Part shown: piece by piece, positions 20,990 to 31,511 of the stretch | Layout of the letters: the number at the start of each line of letters is the position of its first letter | How positions within the stretch are numbered: position 1 is the stretch's first letter | Source: Sporobolomyces roseus | Taxonomy: Eukaryota > Basidiomycota > Microbotryomycetes > Sporidiobolales > Sporidiobolaceae | Direction of reading: 5' to 3' | Assembly: GCA_016617785.1 (NCBI GenBank) | Contig: JADILM010000002.1 | Location: forward strand, 992,001-1,056,000 | Length of the DNA stretch: 64,000 nucleotides | Notes under the pieces: generated by a model | What the model was told of the DNA's origin: nothing | Database searches by the model: none | What the model saw: only the letters and a program-made list of their open reading frames with translations | Position numbers and translations under genes: made by a program

Positions 20990-22373
20990 ATGGAGGGTCC
21001 ATACTCTTTCCCATCTCAACGATTAGTTCAAGGTAAATTCAATCAATCAATCTCATCACGACATCCGATCCCATCATCTCCACCAAAAAAAGGATCCCGA
21101 CTTTCTCCCTCCCTCTCTCTCACTGATAATCCCATACTAGAGCTCATCGTACTGAACAATACTCCCAATGTAGGTACAACTGAGAAGACACCTTTAGTCC
21201 TAGTAGCGTGTGGAAGTTATTCACCAATAACTTTCCTCCATCTCCGAATGTTCGAAATGGCAAGAGACGACGCACACCACAATACTCAATTCCAAGTCAT
21301 CGGTGGTTACCTCAGTCCCGTCAACGATGCCTATGCGAAATTGGGATTGGCTTCGGCAGTACATCGAGTCAATATGTGCGATCAAGCAGTCACGGAAACG
21401 AGCGATTGGTTAATGGTCGATTCCTGGGAGGCTAGACAGAGTAGTTACACACCGACCGCTCAAGTGTTGGATCATTTCGATCACGAATTGAATACGGTTA
21501 GAGGAGGAGCAGATGTCGTCGTTACGGATGAAGAGACGGGGGTTACTAGGATCGAGAAGAGGAGGATTAGGATCATGTTACTCGCAGGGAGTGATCTTAT
21601 TTTGACAATGTCTGAACCTGGAGTTTGGGCGGAAAAGGATGTAAGTCCTACTTCGTGACTCTTTTGAGAAAGATCGCTTTTACTCATCGGGTCGGCGAAC
21701 TTTCACCCTCCCTCCCTCCTCTAGCTTCATCACATTCTAGGCATCTATGGGTGCTACATCATTGAACGAGCAGAATCAGAATTGGATCAAACCATCTTCT
21801 CCTCTTCGTCAGTCCATTCAAGATCACCGTTAGCTCTCTATCGACATCAAATTCATATGGTACGTTCAACTTTCGCCTCTCTCTATCGGGCCCACGCACG
21901 CAACTCACCTCATTCGGTCGAGTACAGGTCGACCAATTGGTTCGTAACGATGTATCCTCAACGAAAGTTCGACTCTTTATTCGAAAAGGAATGAGTGTCA
22001 AATACCTCATTCCCTCAGTCGCAATCCGTTATATCGAACGACATGGCCTGTACGTCCTTCTCTATCCCCCTCACTATCTCCTCGGCTGACTCTAACTCTC
22101 ATTCGTAGCTATCGACGAGCGGATCGCAAACCCCTCCAATCAACAACAACAACGACCGAATCCACCTCGACCACTCCGAATCCCGAGCGTTCCTCCCTTT
22201 CTCCCTCCCCTATCCCGCTGACAGAGGAAGCAGAGAGGGAACGAATGAAAGATCGGGAATCAGATCGAAGGAGAAGGATTTCGACCCCTCCACCGAGTCC
22301 GAGGAGAACGGCAGAGGACGCGAGGAATCGGATACAAGAATTGGAGGATTCCATCATGATGTCGAATACTTGA
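20990..22373 (+). CDS. NMA1: Nicotinamide-nucleotide adenylyltransferase (NMNAT)
   Basis: Condenses NMN (or nicotinate mononucleotide) with ATP to make NAD, the last step of both salvage and de novo routes. The signature loop is GSYSPITFLHLRMFEMARD (usual GSFxPITxxHL), followed by GGYLSPVNDAY, TSDWLMVDSWEARQ and YTPTAQVLDHF, as in eukaryotic NMNATs. Next come LLAGSDLILTMSEPGVW, GIYGCYIIERAESELD, and after an intron a TKVRLFIRKGMSVKYLIP / IRYIERHGLY block carrying the second nucleotide-binding motif. The first exon (MEGPYSFPSQRLVQ) is followed by one intron. The C-terminus beyond the enzyme core is an unusual T/S/P-rich, charged tail of about 75 residues ending DSIMMSNT. Identification is strong. 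Confidence 0.92.
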
Positions 22374-23183
22374 GAAACTCTCACTACTCTCACAAAACTC
22401 GACACTTGTGTTCGTATACCCCATTCTCGTCAAGCTGTCTCTCGCTTTCCTCGCTTTCGATACCCACTGTTCAAGTTTCTTTTCGTCTTTCAATTCCACT
22501 CAAGCTTCCTTTCAAGCCGTTTCTTCCAACCCATTCTCACCTTTTCGAGCAGTACTTTTCTAACTCAACTTTGTTGTATCGTCCTCGTTTTTTCGTTTTT
22601 CCCATTTTTTTTTTGTTCGATCTGTACACACCATACATCCCTAGACCTCTCTGTCTCTCGTTCTCCCTTACTGCTTTTTACTTCCTCTGCTTTGTGCCTG
22701 CCACACTTCGATGATGTGATACCACTGGATGCAACTCAAAAAAAAAGGTGAATACGACTCTTTTTCGCTTTCTGGCTTATTGAGAGAGTGTTTAGTATCG
22801 TATCGCAAACTCTCATATCGAGAAATATGCCAGTCTTGCGTGTGGTGAGGACCTCATGAGAAATGTTGAAAGGAAAGCAAAACGCCGACGTCGGCCCGCG
22901 AACTTGGGTTTTTGAAACTCTCGTTCGTATTGCGAGACAGAGAGAGAGAGAGAGAGAGAGAAGGTGGGAAGGAGAGGTCGCAAGTCGTCGGGTTTGTTAC
23001 AACAAGTAGGCAGAACGGTTGGTACACCATGAAGAAATCGAGTGATGAAAAAGCTGGCGAAAATCGAGGGAGGAACGGAGACGAGAGTCTCGGAAAGAGA
23101 GGAATTCGAACGACGAAATGGTGGGGAAGGGGGAAGAGGGGGAGATATGGAGGGGAGTCGATTGAATCGAAGGGAATGGGGGT
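22374..23183. other. Convergent 3' region with simple repeats
   Basis: 810 bp between the NMNAT stop and the stop of the minus-strand DUF2423 gene. It carries T-rich runs (about 22590-22615), an A run near 22739, and a GA dinucleotide tract at 22938-22962. The minus-strand ORF at 22813-23211 is the out-of-frame continuation of the DUF2423 exon and is not treated as a gene. Confidence 0.5.
22938..22962. repeat. (GA)n microsatellite
   Basis: About twelve AG/GA dinucleotides in a row in the 3' flank between convergent genes. Confidence 0.85.
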
Positions 23184-23911
23184 TTAGCCGCGTCTTCGCT
23201 TGGGTTTGCATCCCATACGTTTCTCTACAGAAAATGAGATTTTGTCAGTTTTCGAAATAAAAAAGTGAATCGTAAAATATTGTTCTGGTACTCACTCTCT
23301 CCTCTAGCAGTGAACAATGTTGTCGGAGTTTGCTTGACCTTGAATCCTTTTGAACTTCTGTATGATTCCCGTCGAGATACCCGAGGTCCCGAAGTTGAAA
23401 CTTTCGCTTGAGGTTCTTTTGACGCTGAATCTTCTCCTTCAACTTGCATATCTGTAAATCCCAGCATTGTTTGCTATCAGTTCACTGGTTGATCATCGAG
23501 CTAGATAGCGAGATAGTTGTGATTTACCTCCTTCAACATTCTCGCTCTCTTCTCCCTCCTTCTTCTCCCCCTCCCCCTCCTCTTCCTCATCCGTCTCGAA
23601 CCCCTCTTGTTTCCTCTCCCACTCTGCCTTGTCGGTTAAAGCTTTTGGTTTCAAAGCCGATTTCTTCAACTCTTGATTCAACCTTGCCATTCGAATATCT
23701 TCTGCCATTTTGTATGCGGACCTACAATTCCGAACTCCTCATCAGTACAAGCGTAGAGGGAGTATGATAGAGTAGATGCTTACTTGGGATCCTCACGTTT
23801 GACGGCTCTGAAGTGTCGCTTTGATTTAGATCGAAGGGATTTAGCCTGTTTGAGAGATGGGAGATGTTAGCGCGTTTCTTGAGTTTGGAGGGGATAAGAT
23901 AGGCTTACCAT
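23184..23911 (-). CDS. DUF2423 ribosome-biogenesis protein (YBL028C-like)
   Basis: Small basic nucleolar protein of the family represented by yeast YBL028C, associated with pre-60S particles. The N-terminus MAKSLRSKSKRHFRAVKRE is the DUF2423 signature. The middle is acidic (EEEEGEGEKKEGEE). The C-terminus KVSTSGPRVSRRESYRSSK and a KxKxxPTTLF segment match the conserved STSG..R..tail, ending MGCKPKRRRG with the stop at 23184. Exon 1 codes only the ATG (23909-23911); intron 1 is 23846-23908; a second joins at KREDPK|SAYK; others are near 23460-23520 and 23225-23293. Divergent from EBP2, another ribosome-biogenesis gene. The family call is firm; the exon around 23460 is approximate. Confidence 0.82.
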
Positions 23912-24090
23912 TGTGTTTGAATAGTATGAGAGTGTGAATAGAGTGGAAGCTAGAGTTGAATGAGATCAAGATCAGTTTGATGAGGAGAGAAATGAAAAGC
24001 TCACCAAGAAAGAATTACTCTCTCTCCTTCCCTTCTCCACTCTTTCTCAGCTGATCAACCTTTACAATCAAGAGTATAACAGTACAAGCC
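23912..24090. promoter_or_regulatory. Divergent ribosome-biogenesis promoter
   Basis: 179 bp separate the ATG of the DUF2423 gene and the ATG of EBP2. GATGAG-like sequence is seen near 23977 (TTGATGAGGAGAG), which resembles the PAC-type GATGAG element of ribosome-biogenesis genes, and a second GAGATGAAA-like stretch is absent. Functional use is inferred. Confidence 0.5.
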
Positions 24091-25614
24091 ATGCCACCAA
24101 ACAGGAAAGCCGTCAAAGGGAAAGGCAAAGGGAAACAATCAGCAAGTCAACCTTCTCCCAAAACCAAATTAACCAAAGCCGTAGCCGTCCCACTCCCACG
24201 TGAACAATCACCAGATCAACAAGATTTAGCACCTACTTCTTCAGGATCAGACTTAGAGGAGGAAGACGACTTGTTGGAGTTTGGAGAAGAGGATGAGGAA
24301 ATGCAATTAGCTCCTATGAGTGGAGAAGAAGATTCAGATGAGGATGGAGAGGAGGATACAGGAAGTGAAGATGAGTCGGATGATGTGACTCCGGAAGCGA
24401 TGGAGAGAATGATGAAATTGTTGGGAGAGGTCGATCCCGCTGAATTGGGTTTAGTGATGGATGATGATGAAGAAGAAGAGGGTTCAGATGAGGAAGAAGG
24501 ATCAGATGAGGAGGACGACGCTGAGGATGCTGAAGAACTTTACGAGGAATTAGAAGAGGACGACACCGATATCGTTCCTGTCGAAAAGAACACCACGAAT
24601 GATAAAGTGAGCTCCTTTCCCTACTCTCTCTCGAGAGGAGTTCGTGTCAACTGATCCACTTCCCTGTCGCCTGTACAGGCTGCTCTCGAACGAGTTCTCG
24701 CATCAATCAAAGTCAAAACCAATTTCTTCGATACACTCACTCTCGTCAACCCTACTCCTCTCAACGTACCAGATGCTTCGAATGATCTCGAACGTGAATT
24801 AGAATTGTAAGCATCTCTCTCTCTTTCCTGTATCATCGAACGATACCTGACCCTTTTTTCAATTTCCGGAACTCTTTTTTAGTTACAAACAATCACTCTG
24901 GGCTGCGACACACGCCGAAACCCTCTTCACCAAAGCCAACCTCCCTTTCCATCGCCCTACCGATTACTTTGCAGAGATGGTCAAGACGGACGCTCACATG
25001 AGTAAGATCCGACAAGGTTTGTTGGACGAACAAGCGGGAATGAAGGCGAGTGAAGAGGCGAGGAAATTGAGAGAGTTGAAGAAGTTTGGAAAGAAGGTTC
25101 AGGTGGAGAAGATTCGAGAGAGGGAGAGAGAGAAGAAGGCCGTTGGAGAAAGGTTGGAGAGTTTAAAGAAGAGTATGTTTTCTTCATCATTCCTCTCTGA
25201 ATTCGTGAATTGATGAGGTTGGGGTTCGACTGTACAGAGCGAAAGAATGGAGATGCATTCACTTCTACCGAAGATTTCGATGTTGCGTTGGAAGATGCAC
25301 TCGCCGCTTCTTCAGCACCCAAGAAACAAAAGATGAATGAATCTGAGCGACCTGGTCGAGGTCGAAAAGGATTGACTCGAAGAGGTAGGGATACCAAGTT
25401 TGGATTCGGAGCTGGTGCAGGAAGGAGGAGTAAAGAGAACAATGATCGAGAAGACGGGGATGGATCGAGATCTGGCGGACGAGGTGGAAGAGGAGGAGCG
25501 AGGGGAAGAGGTGGAGGAGGAGGCAGGGGTGGATCGAGAGGAAGGGGTGGAGCGAGAGGGGGAGGAGGAAGAGGAGGGGGAGCGCAGAGACCAGGAAAGA
25601 GCAGACGGCAGTAG
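24091..25614 (+). CDS. EBP2: rRNA-processing protein Ebp2
   Basis: Nucleolar factor for 27S pre-rRNA processing and 60S assembly. The N-terminal third is K-rich and then highly acidic (EEEDDLLEFGEEDEE and later DDDEEEEGSDEEEG). The Ebp2 core follows: AALERVLASIKVKTNFFDTL, VNPTPLNVPDASNDLEREL, HRPTDYFAEMVKTDAHM, SKIRQGLLDEQAGMKASEEA and KKFGKKVQVEKIREREREK. The C-terminus (about 25450-25614) is a long RGG/RG-rich tail ending PGKSRRQ, which is a GAR-type domain like those of fibrillarin or nucleolin. Three short introns (near 24607-24680, 24808-24885 and 25170-25240). The stop is at 25612-25614. Confidence 0.93.
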
Positions 25615-25943
25615 ATTATTATTTCGCTCTTTTCCAGTTCGTTTCTGCTTTTTTCCTACCCTTCGCATGTTGCACTTCACACTTCGTACCACCTCGATCC
25701 ACGGTTGTCGTGTCGCCTTTGAGATTTGGGATCGCCGAGAGCAGTTTGGACAGACGATTCGGTCAAATCGCGATGTCAGACCGCTCATCCAGAAGTTCAG
25801 ATGCGTCTATGTGAATGACAGAATTACTGAACCAAACGTGGATGTACTGCAGATTGAAAGAGAATACGAAACGTCCTAACTTCCGAAGATGAAACTACTC
25901 TATGTCTACTTTTCGCAACCTTACTCGACCGGATGCTCCCACT

Positions 25944-28647
25944 CTAGTAAACGAATCGGAAATCGAGTCGACGACATCCTTCATCTTTCGTCGTCTCGAG
26001 GTCTGCAAAGGCACGAGGGACGCAATCTAAAGTTGGCGAAGGGAACGAAAGAATTAGATAGTCAAGCTCAAACTAAAACTTACATTCCGCACGCTGTTCC
26101 GTTGACATCGCACTCCATCGTTTCTCTTTCCAAGCGTTCCTAGCTCGATAATAGAACCAAGTACCAGGGCTATTTCGTTCACGAGTCAACTTTCGAAATT
26201 TCTGTTGAAACGAGGCGAATCGGACTCACTAAACGATAATCAGATTGAACGCGATGATCCCAATGATGACCGAGTTTGCGGTGAAGTATCGAGGTGCATC
26301 ACTTTTTTGGTAGAGGTTCGAACCGATTATGCCGGAGGTTTGAACGAACATATTGTAGAGCCTGCAAGATGGGAACGAAGTCAGCGAGAGCGCAATGATG
26401 AAGGAAGGGAAGGGAAGAGCTCACGAGGCGGAAACGGTGCGAGTCCTACATTGAGGGGGGGGAACTGAGCGTGAGCGAAAAGGTGCGACTAGCTGTAATT
26501 GACGGGAAAGCTGACCTGACTGAACCAGAGTTTCTCGAACACCACGATACTTGTAGAGCGTGTACGTAAGGGAAAGCAAGAAGTAACGTGGCGAGAGCGA
26601 AGTATTGCCAGCCTGACAAAACGGGGAGGGTGCGAAGGGCGATAAAGAAGGGGAGGAACCAAACGTTTTCGAGAATGGCGAGCCAAGTTCGAGATTCGAC
26701 GATTTCGGAGGCGACGGTGACGGCGACGAGGAGGATCATGGAGATGACAGTGTGTGGAATTGAGAGCAGGTTTGCCATGAGAGTCGAAAATCCGAGTGAA
26801 CGCATCGAGAGTTGGAAGTAGTTCGAAATAGGATAGGCAGGGATACCGAATGTGAGACCGATGAGATACATGGGCCACAAATCGTAGTCCTTGATTGATT
26901 TCCAGAGTAGTGTCGGAGTCAAAGCTTGTCGATTATGCATCGTCGCTTTACCAGGATCTATCAATCGCGAGTCCATCCATCGCACGGGGTTAGTGATTAA
27001 GCAATGAGGCATACGGCAAGGGAAGAATATAAAGAGCTCACCATCTCGAACGACTCGATTGACGATGATCGACGTCTCACGATCCGAAAAGTAGCCTTTC
27101 GGGAAAAGTTTGCTCTTCGTTTGACTCGGACCAGGAGGGAGTAAGAAGAACGAGGAGATGCCGACGAGGAGCTGTCGAGAGACCGAGAGACGAGTGTCAG
27201 CGAAAAGTCCAGTCAATTCCTAGCTGGGCTGGGAAGCTTACCGTCGCTAGTCCTTCGATCAAAAACATCCACCTTTGACATCCATCGTCGATGAGATCAG
27301 CTTCAGTTCAAACAGTAGTAAGTCGGTGGGTGTCGACTCACCTCCATCCTGCATGTCCTCCAATTCCTCTCATTTTGAGCAAACCGACGGCGAGGAAAGC
27401 GGTCACCGTATCCGCGAGATAGTCTAGAGACGTCCGAGGGAATCAGCACGGTATTCTGCAGACGCAGAAAAGGAAGGGGAGACGACTTGCTGATGCACCA
27501 GAAAAAGCTCAGAACACTGCGAGCGTTAGAGAGCGCATGTCAGCTCTACTGTACAACAGAGGTTAATCAGGGGTAGGGGATGCGTACATTGGCAGCTCCG
27601 TGCTGGTGTAGAAGTACGACAGGTATAGAATCCTGAAAGAGCGAATGAATCGAATGAGCTGAACCCGACCGCACTTCGGGAAGATTAGATAGCAGACTTA
27701 CAGATCAGGGATAAAGCCACCTTGGAAGAACGCGATCATGAAGCGAAGAGCGAGGAAGGAAGCTCTGCCTTGCATGAAGAACTGGGCAGCTGCGAGGATG
27801 CTGAACACGACGATTTGAGTGGGCACCCAACGATCCACACCGAGCTTCTTGCCGACCATCTGTGAGGGTAATTCGGCGAGTAAGACTGACGTAGGAGCTG
27901 AATCAGCGACTGCAAGGAGAGAAGTCCGTGAAGAATTGGCTCACAACCGAGCTTCGATAGCGTGTTACCTAGATTGTAATCAGCTTGAGTAAGCTTGAGA
28001 TCGTCGAGAAGGTTGTCGGCGGTAGCGTTGGCCATGTTGCCCCTATTATAGGGATCGATAACGTCAGTGCAGTCTCGAGACGACCGCGAAAAGTACTCAC
28101 CTATCGATGTCGAGAGCCATGAACATAACGAGCACCCATAGAAAGATCTTGAGTGTGATCTCTGTTCAACGAAACATTCAGCTTCGACACTTGGCACGCG
28201 AGATTGGATTCAAACTCACTGCGTCGAACTTTCCTCTCCTCTCGGTGTGTCCAGCGAAGCGACGGGTCAAAGTATGCGAGATTCTCCCATTTCGGATCTG
28301 TCAGGTTCGATACTCGTCAGTAACGGCATGACAGTAAGTGGAAGCGAGACAGAGAGCTCACGAGGTTGATAGTAAGCTGCGAGCGGAGAATCATAAACCG
28401 ACTCTCGAGTCGCAACGGCATCGAGGTCGTCGACAGCACGACGCTTGCGAAGGCGTAGATACCGTAAGATCGCATCGCCAGGCGAAGCAGGCTCAGCTGG
28501 AGGAGCGAGTGATTTGAAGCTACTCTTATCGGAGAGGGAAGACTTCTCAGAATCGGCGGTCGGTGAGTTCTTCTCTTCAGTCGACGCAGGAGGCTGTCCG
28601 TGAGGGTGTAGAGGCGGCTGAGCCGGGAGAATGTGGGTATCGGACAT
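25944..28647 (-). CDS. MFS permease, Dal5/ACS family
   Basis: Anion:cation symporter-type permease (allantoate, sulfonate, vitamin and related acids). The start at 28647 gives MSDTHILPAQPPLHP and a cytosolic N-terminus of about 100 residues. Then LALDIDRGNMANATADNLLDDL (helix 1 and the conserved D-x-x-N), NLGNTLSKLG, LAELPSQMVGKKLG, RFMIAFFQGGFIPDLILYLS, and a long central loop with SDRETSIIVNRVVRDDPGK. The second half has DYDLWPMYLIGLTFGIPAYP and GSNLYQKSDAPRY. The C-terminal signature is WSAMSTEQRAE, then after an intron ETTKDEGCRRLDFRFVY with the stop at 25944, matching the family's typical end. About a dozen introns, some only roughly placed. It is divergent from a TauD-type dioxygenase, which points to sulfonates or a related acid, but the substrate is inferred. 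Confidence 0.85.
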
Positions 28648-29576
28648 CTTGAAAGCTGAAGTTCGAGTCGGACTTTCGAGTGTCGAGTTCTGGTGGTCGA
28701 GGAGAGTTGAGGAGGAACGGGGTGACGAGCTAGTGAAGTTGTGTGGGATAAGGAAAGAGCTCCGAGCCAGTCAGACGCTAGCCAATGCAATCGTGCAAAG
28801 GTGCAACGAGAATGTCGACATTTTGCGAAATTCGTTGCGAAGTCGACCTTTTTCAAGCTGATTACGCACTAGCTTCGGGAGTATGCCCATATCGCTCCGA
28901 AGAGGATGCTGCCGGCGTTTGACCTATATTAGAGTTTGCTGCATTGAGGGAGAGAGGCGCGATAGTCAGCAAAGATTGCGCCATCCTCTCCTTCGATTAG
29001 TCTGACCCTTGCGACAAAGTCCTGCTTACAGAACACTCAGAGCACCTTCTCCATTGCTTCTCGGTCGATAAAGCGGTCCTCTTGTGGCGATGGCGTGAGC
29101 CGCAGACCTCGAGAGATGACAGAATTCGAAGAGTGAGAGAATAGCGACAGAAGCTTGAAGAGAGCAGCTGGACAGCTTGAGGGTATCCTACAGAGCTTTC
29201 TTAGCTACTGAGCATCTTAACTGAGCTTTCCATGGTGTATCGTCGTCGTTGTGGACAACGTCAAAAGTGTTTCTCTGTCTTTCCCTCCTACCATTCACAC
29301 CCTCTATCGCTCTAGCCGCTGAAGACTGCTCCTGATCACAAGAAGCGGCCGAGTTGGCCCGCAGCCTATCTGTCGTGCTCGCTTTCACCAACTCGACTTT
29401 CATGCTAAATCTCTCGCCCGGATTCCGATTTCGCAATCGAAAGCTGTCGAAGGGGACACACACGGGATTGTCTCCACTCACTCGCTCGCCATATCCTCCA
29501 CTTTGGATGCAATCGGCAGAGGTGCAGAGGAGCGCACGACAATGTTCTTTTTCTTTCTCTCCTATCTTTATTCGCC
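28648..29576. promoter_or_regulatory. Divergent regulatory region, permease/dioxygenase
   Basis: 929 bp between the two start codons, the longest divergent spacer in the window. It holds TTTTGCGAAATTCGTTGCGAAG at 28820 (two half-sites, TTGCGAA), TATATTAGAG near 28925, and C/T-rich leaders in front of 29577. No gene is supported. This length fits regulated rather than constitutive genes. Confidence 0.55.
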
Positions 29577-31102
29577 ATGTCTACCACCGCTACTCAAACC
29601 GTCACCGAGGCCATCTCTTCGCTCAACATCATCGTCTCTTCCGAAAAGGTCAAGAGCTTCGATGCCGAAGAGGACTACAAGTATCGTCGTTTCCTTCCTC
29701 ACTGGTCCGACAGCCTCAAACTCCCTCCTCTCGAGCCCTTCGACCATGTTGACCCCGGTCACGAAGCTCTGAATGACGAAGACCCTCAATCGTTCCTCAG
29801 TAATGCCACTATCAAGCAAATCACCCCTACCTTCGGCGTCGAAATCCTCGATGGAGTCGATCTCACGAAGCTTTCTCGTCACGAGCGAGCACAACTAGCC
29901 CTCTACGTCGCTAGGAAAGGTGTTGTAGTCTTACGTAACCAGCAGAACTTCATCGACGCTGATCCGGAATGGCAAATCAAGTGAGTTTCATCTTGTTGAT
30001 TCTTCTCCCGAGTTTCGCTAATCGATCTTCGCACTCTCTAAGCGATTACGGTGCCACGTTTGGTCGTATACATACTCATCCTGTTCGTCTGTCCTTTCTT
30101 GTCGCTCCCCCTCTCCCCTCCTCATTCTGCAGCCCTATCTCGCCACAGCTGTAGACTCTAAGCTGACCATATCTCCCCTTCGCTAGGTCTCTGGTCAACC
30201 GAAAGACTTCCCGCAACTCCACCTCGTGTTCCGAGATGCGAAGAAGAATTCGGACGATCGTGTCGACTACTCAAACAGACTCAATAACACCACGATTCAT
30301 TCCGATGTCACCTACGAGCTACAGCCTCCAGGTTTGACGACTCTCTTCCTCTACGACACTCCTGAATCGGGTGGAGATACGCTTTACATCGATCAACGAG
30401 GTGAGAATTCGAATGTTGGTATCTTGTCAAACCCGATAGATAGCTGATACCACTTTCTTCCTTTCCACAGAGGCTTACAAGCGACTCTCTCCTTCATTCC
30501 GTGCTTACCTCGAGACCCTAACAGCAGTCCATTCGGTACGTCGCATTCCTCTCTCCGTCGAGAACCTCATTTGACGTTCTCCTTCTTTCGATCAGGGTTT
30601 CGAGCAAGCTGCACTTTCAGCCTCGATCCACGGTGTAGATACGATCAAGCGAGCGCCCGTGAAGAACGAGCATCCGATTGTTCGCCGTCATCCCGTTACA
30701 GGAGACAAAGCTCTGTTCGTCCAAGATTTTGCTCATCCATTGTCGCCTTCAACTGATGAGCGCTGCCATTCGATCGAACAGTTTCGTCCAACCTGGATTC
30801 ACTCGTTACATTGTCGGATTGAAGAAAGAAGAATCCGATACGATTCTCAATCTCCTCTAGTGTGTTTATTCATCTTGCCCCGGCTCTCTCTTTCCGCGCT
30901 GACTTCTCCCGCTCTCCTCAGTGATCACATTGCGAAAGGTCACGATTTCCAAGCACGAGCACGCTGGGGAGAGCCCGGATCAGTCACTCTCTGGGACAAC
31001 CGAATCACCGCTCATTCAGCTCTGATCGATTGGAATGATGGAATCGCCGGTCGTCGTCATGGTGCACGCATCACCGCTCAAGCTGAGCGCCCTTTCATCT
31101 AG
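29577..31102 (+). CDS. TauD/JLP1-type Fe(II)/2-oxoglutarate dioxygenase
   Basis: Fe(II)- and 2-oxoglutarate-dependent oxygenase of the TauD/TfdA family, which in fungi includes Jlp1 (oxidative release of sulfite from sulfonates). The order is: GVEILDGVDLTKLSRHERAQ (substrate lid), RKGVVVLRNQQNFIDADPEW, DYGATFGRIHTHPVSGQP, TTIHSDVTYELQPPGLTTLF with the Fe-binding H-x-D (HSD), DTPESGGDTLYIDQ, FTRYIVGLKKEES, WGEPGSVTLWDNRITAHSAL with the distal His, and HGARITAQAERPFI at the C-terminus with the 2-oxoglutarate-binding Arg. All ligand residues are present. Five introns. Divergent from a Dal5-family permease. Exact substrate (taurine, alkyl sulfonate, sulfate ester, or a herbicide-like acid) cannot be decided from sequence. 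Confidence 0.88.
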
Positions 31103-31511
31103 GTATCGATTTCTCCTCTTCCCGTTTGTTCTGTTCTGTTGAATTTACACAAAGTAGTACCCTTGTCTCCGTTGTGCATAACCCATTCGTATTCTCTAGT
31201 TCGAGCGCCTATATGCCTAGGAAAGTATCAGCGCTGCGAGAGAGTCAGCGACTAAGGCGATGGAACAGCGAACGAAACGCTTACTTTCGAAACAAGCCTC
31301 GATTTCTTCTCATTCCCTTTTTCCTCTCTCGCGACTACCCCTATCTCGTTACGATATCACGATCCCCCATCATGCGTTTTTGACGTTTTCATCTTGCTTG
31401 CATTCTTGCGAAATTTTCGAAATTTCTGCACTGTTCTCTTTTCCCACTTCCTCCACTTTCTCGCTCCTCTTTCTCCCACTACTCCCAGGAATTGCCTCTC
31501 GAGTCTCGCTG
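31103..31511. other. Intergenic
   Basis: 409 bp between two plus-strand genes. TTCTTGCGAAATTTTCGAAATTTC at about 31402 is an imperfect palindrome containing the recurring TTGCGAA motif. The ORFs here are short and unsupported. Confidence 0.45.

Noticed and set aside
22813..23211. Minus-strand ORF of 132 codons
   Set aside because: It overlaps the last exon of the DUF2423 gene in another frame, is S/P/L-rich, and the in-frame exon ending MGCKPKRRRG is conserved instead.
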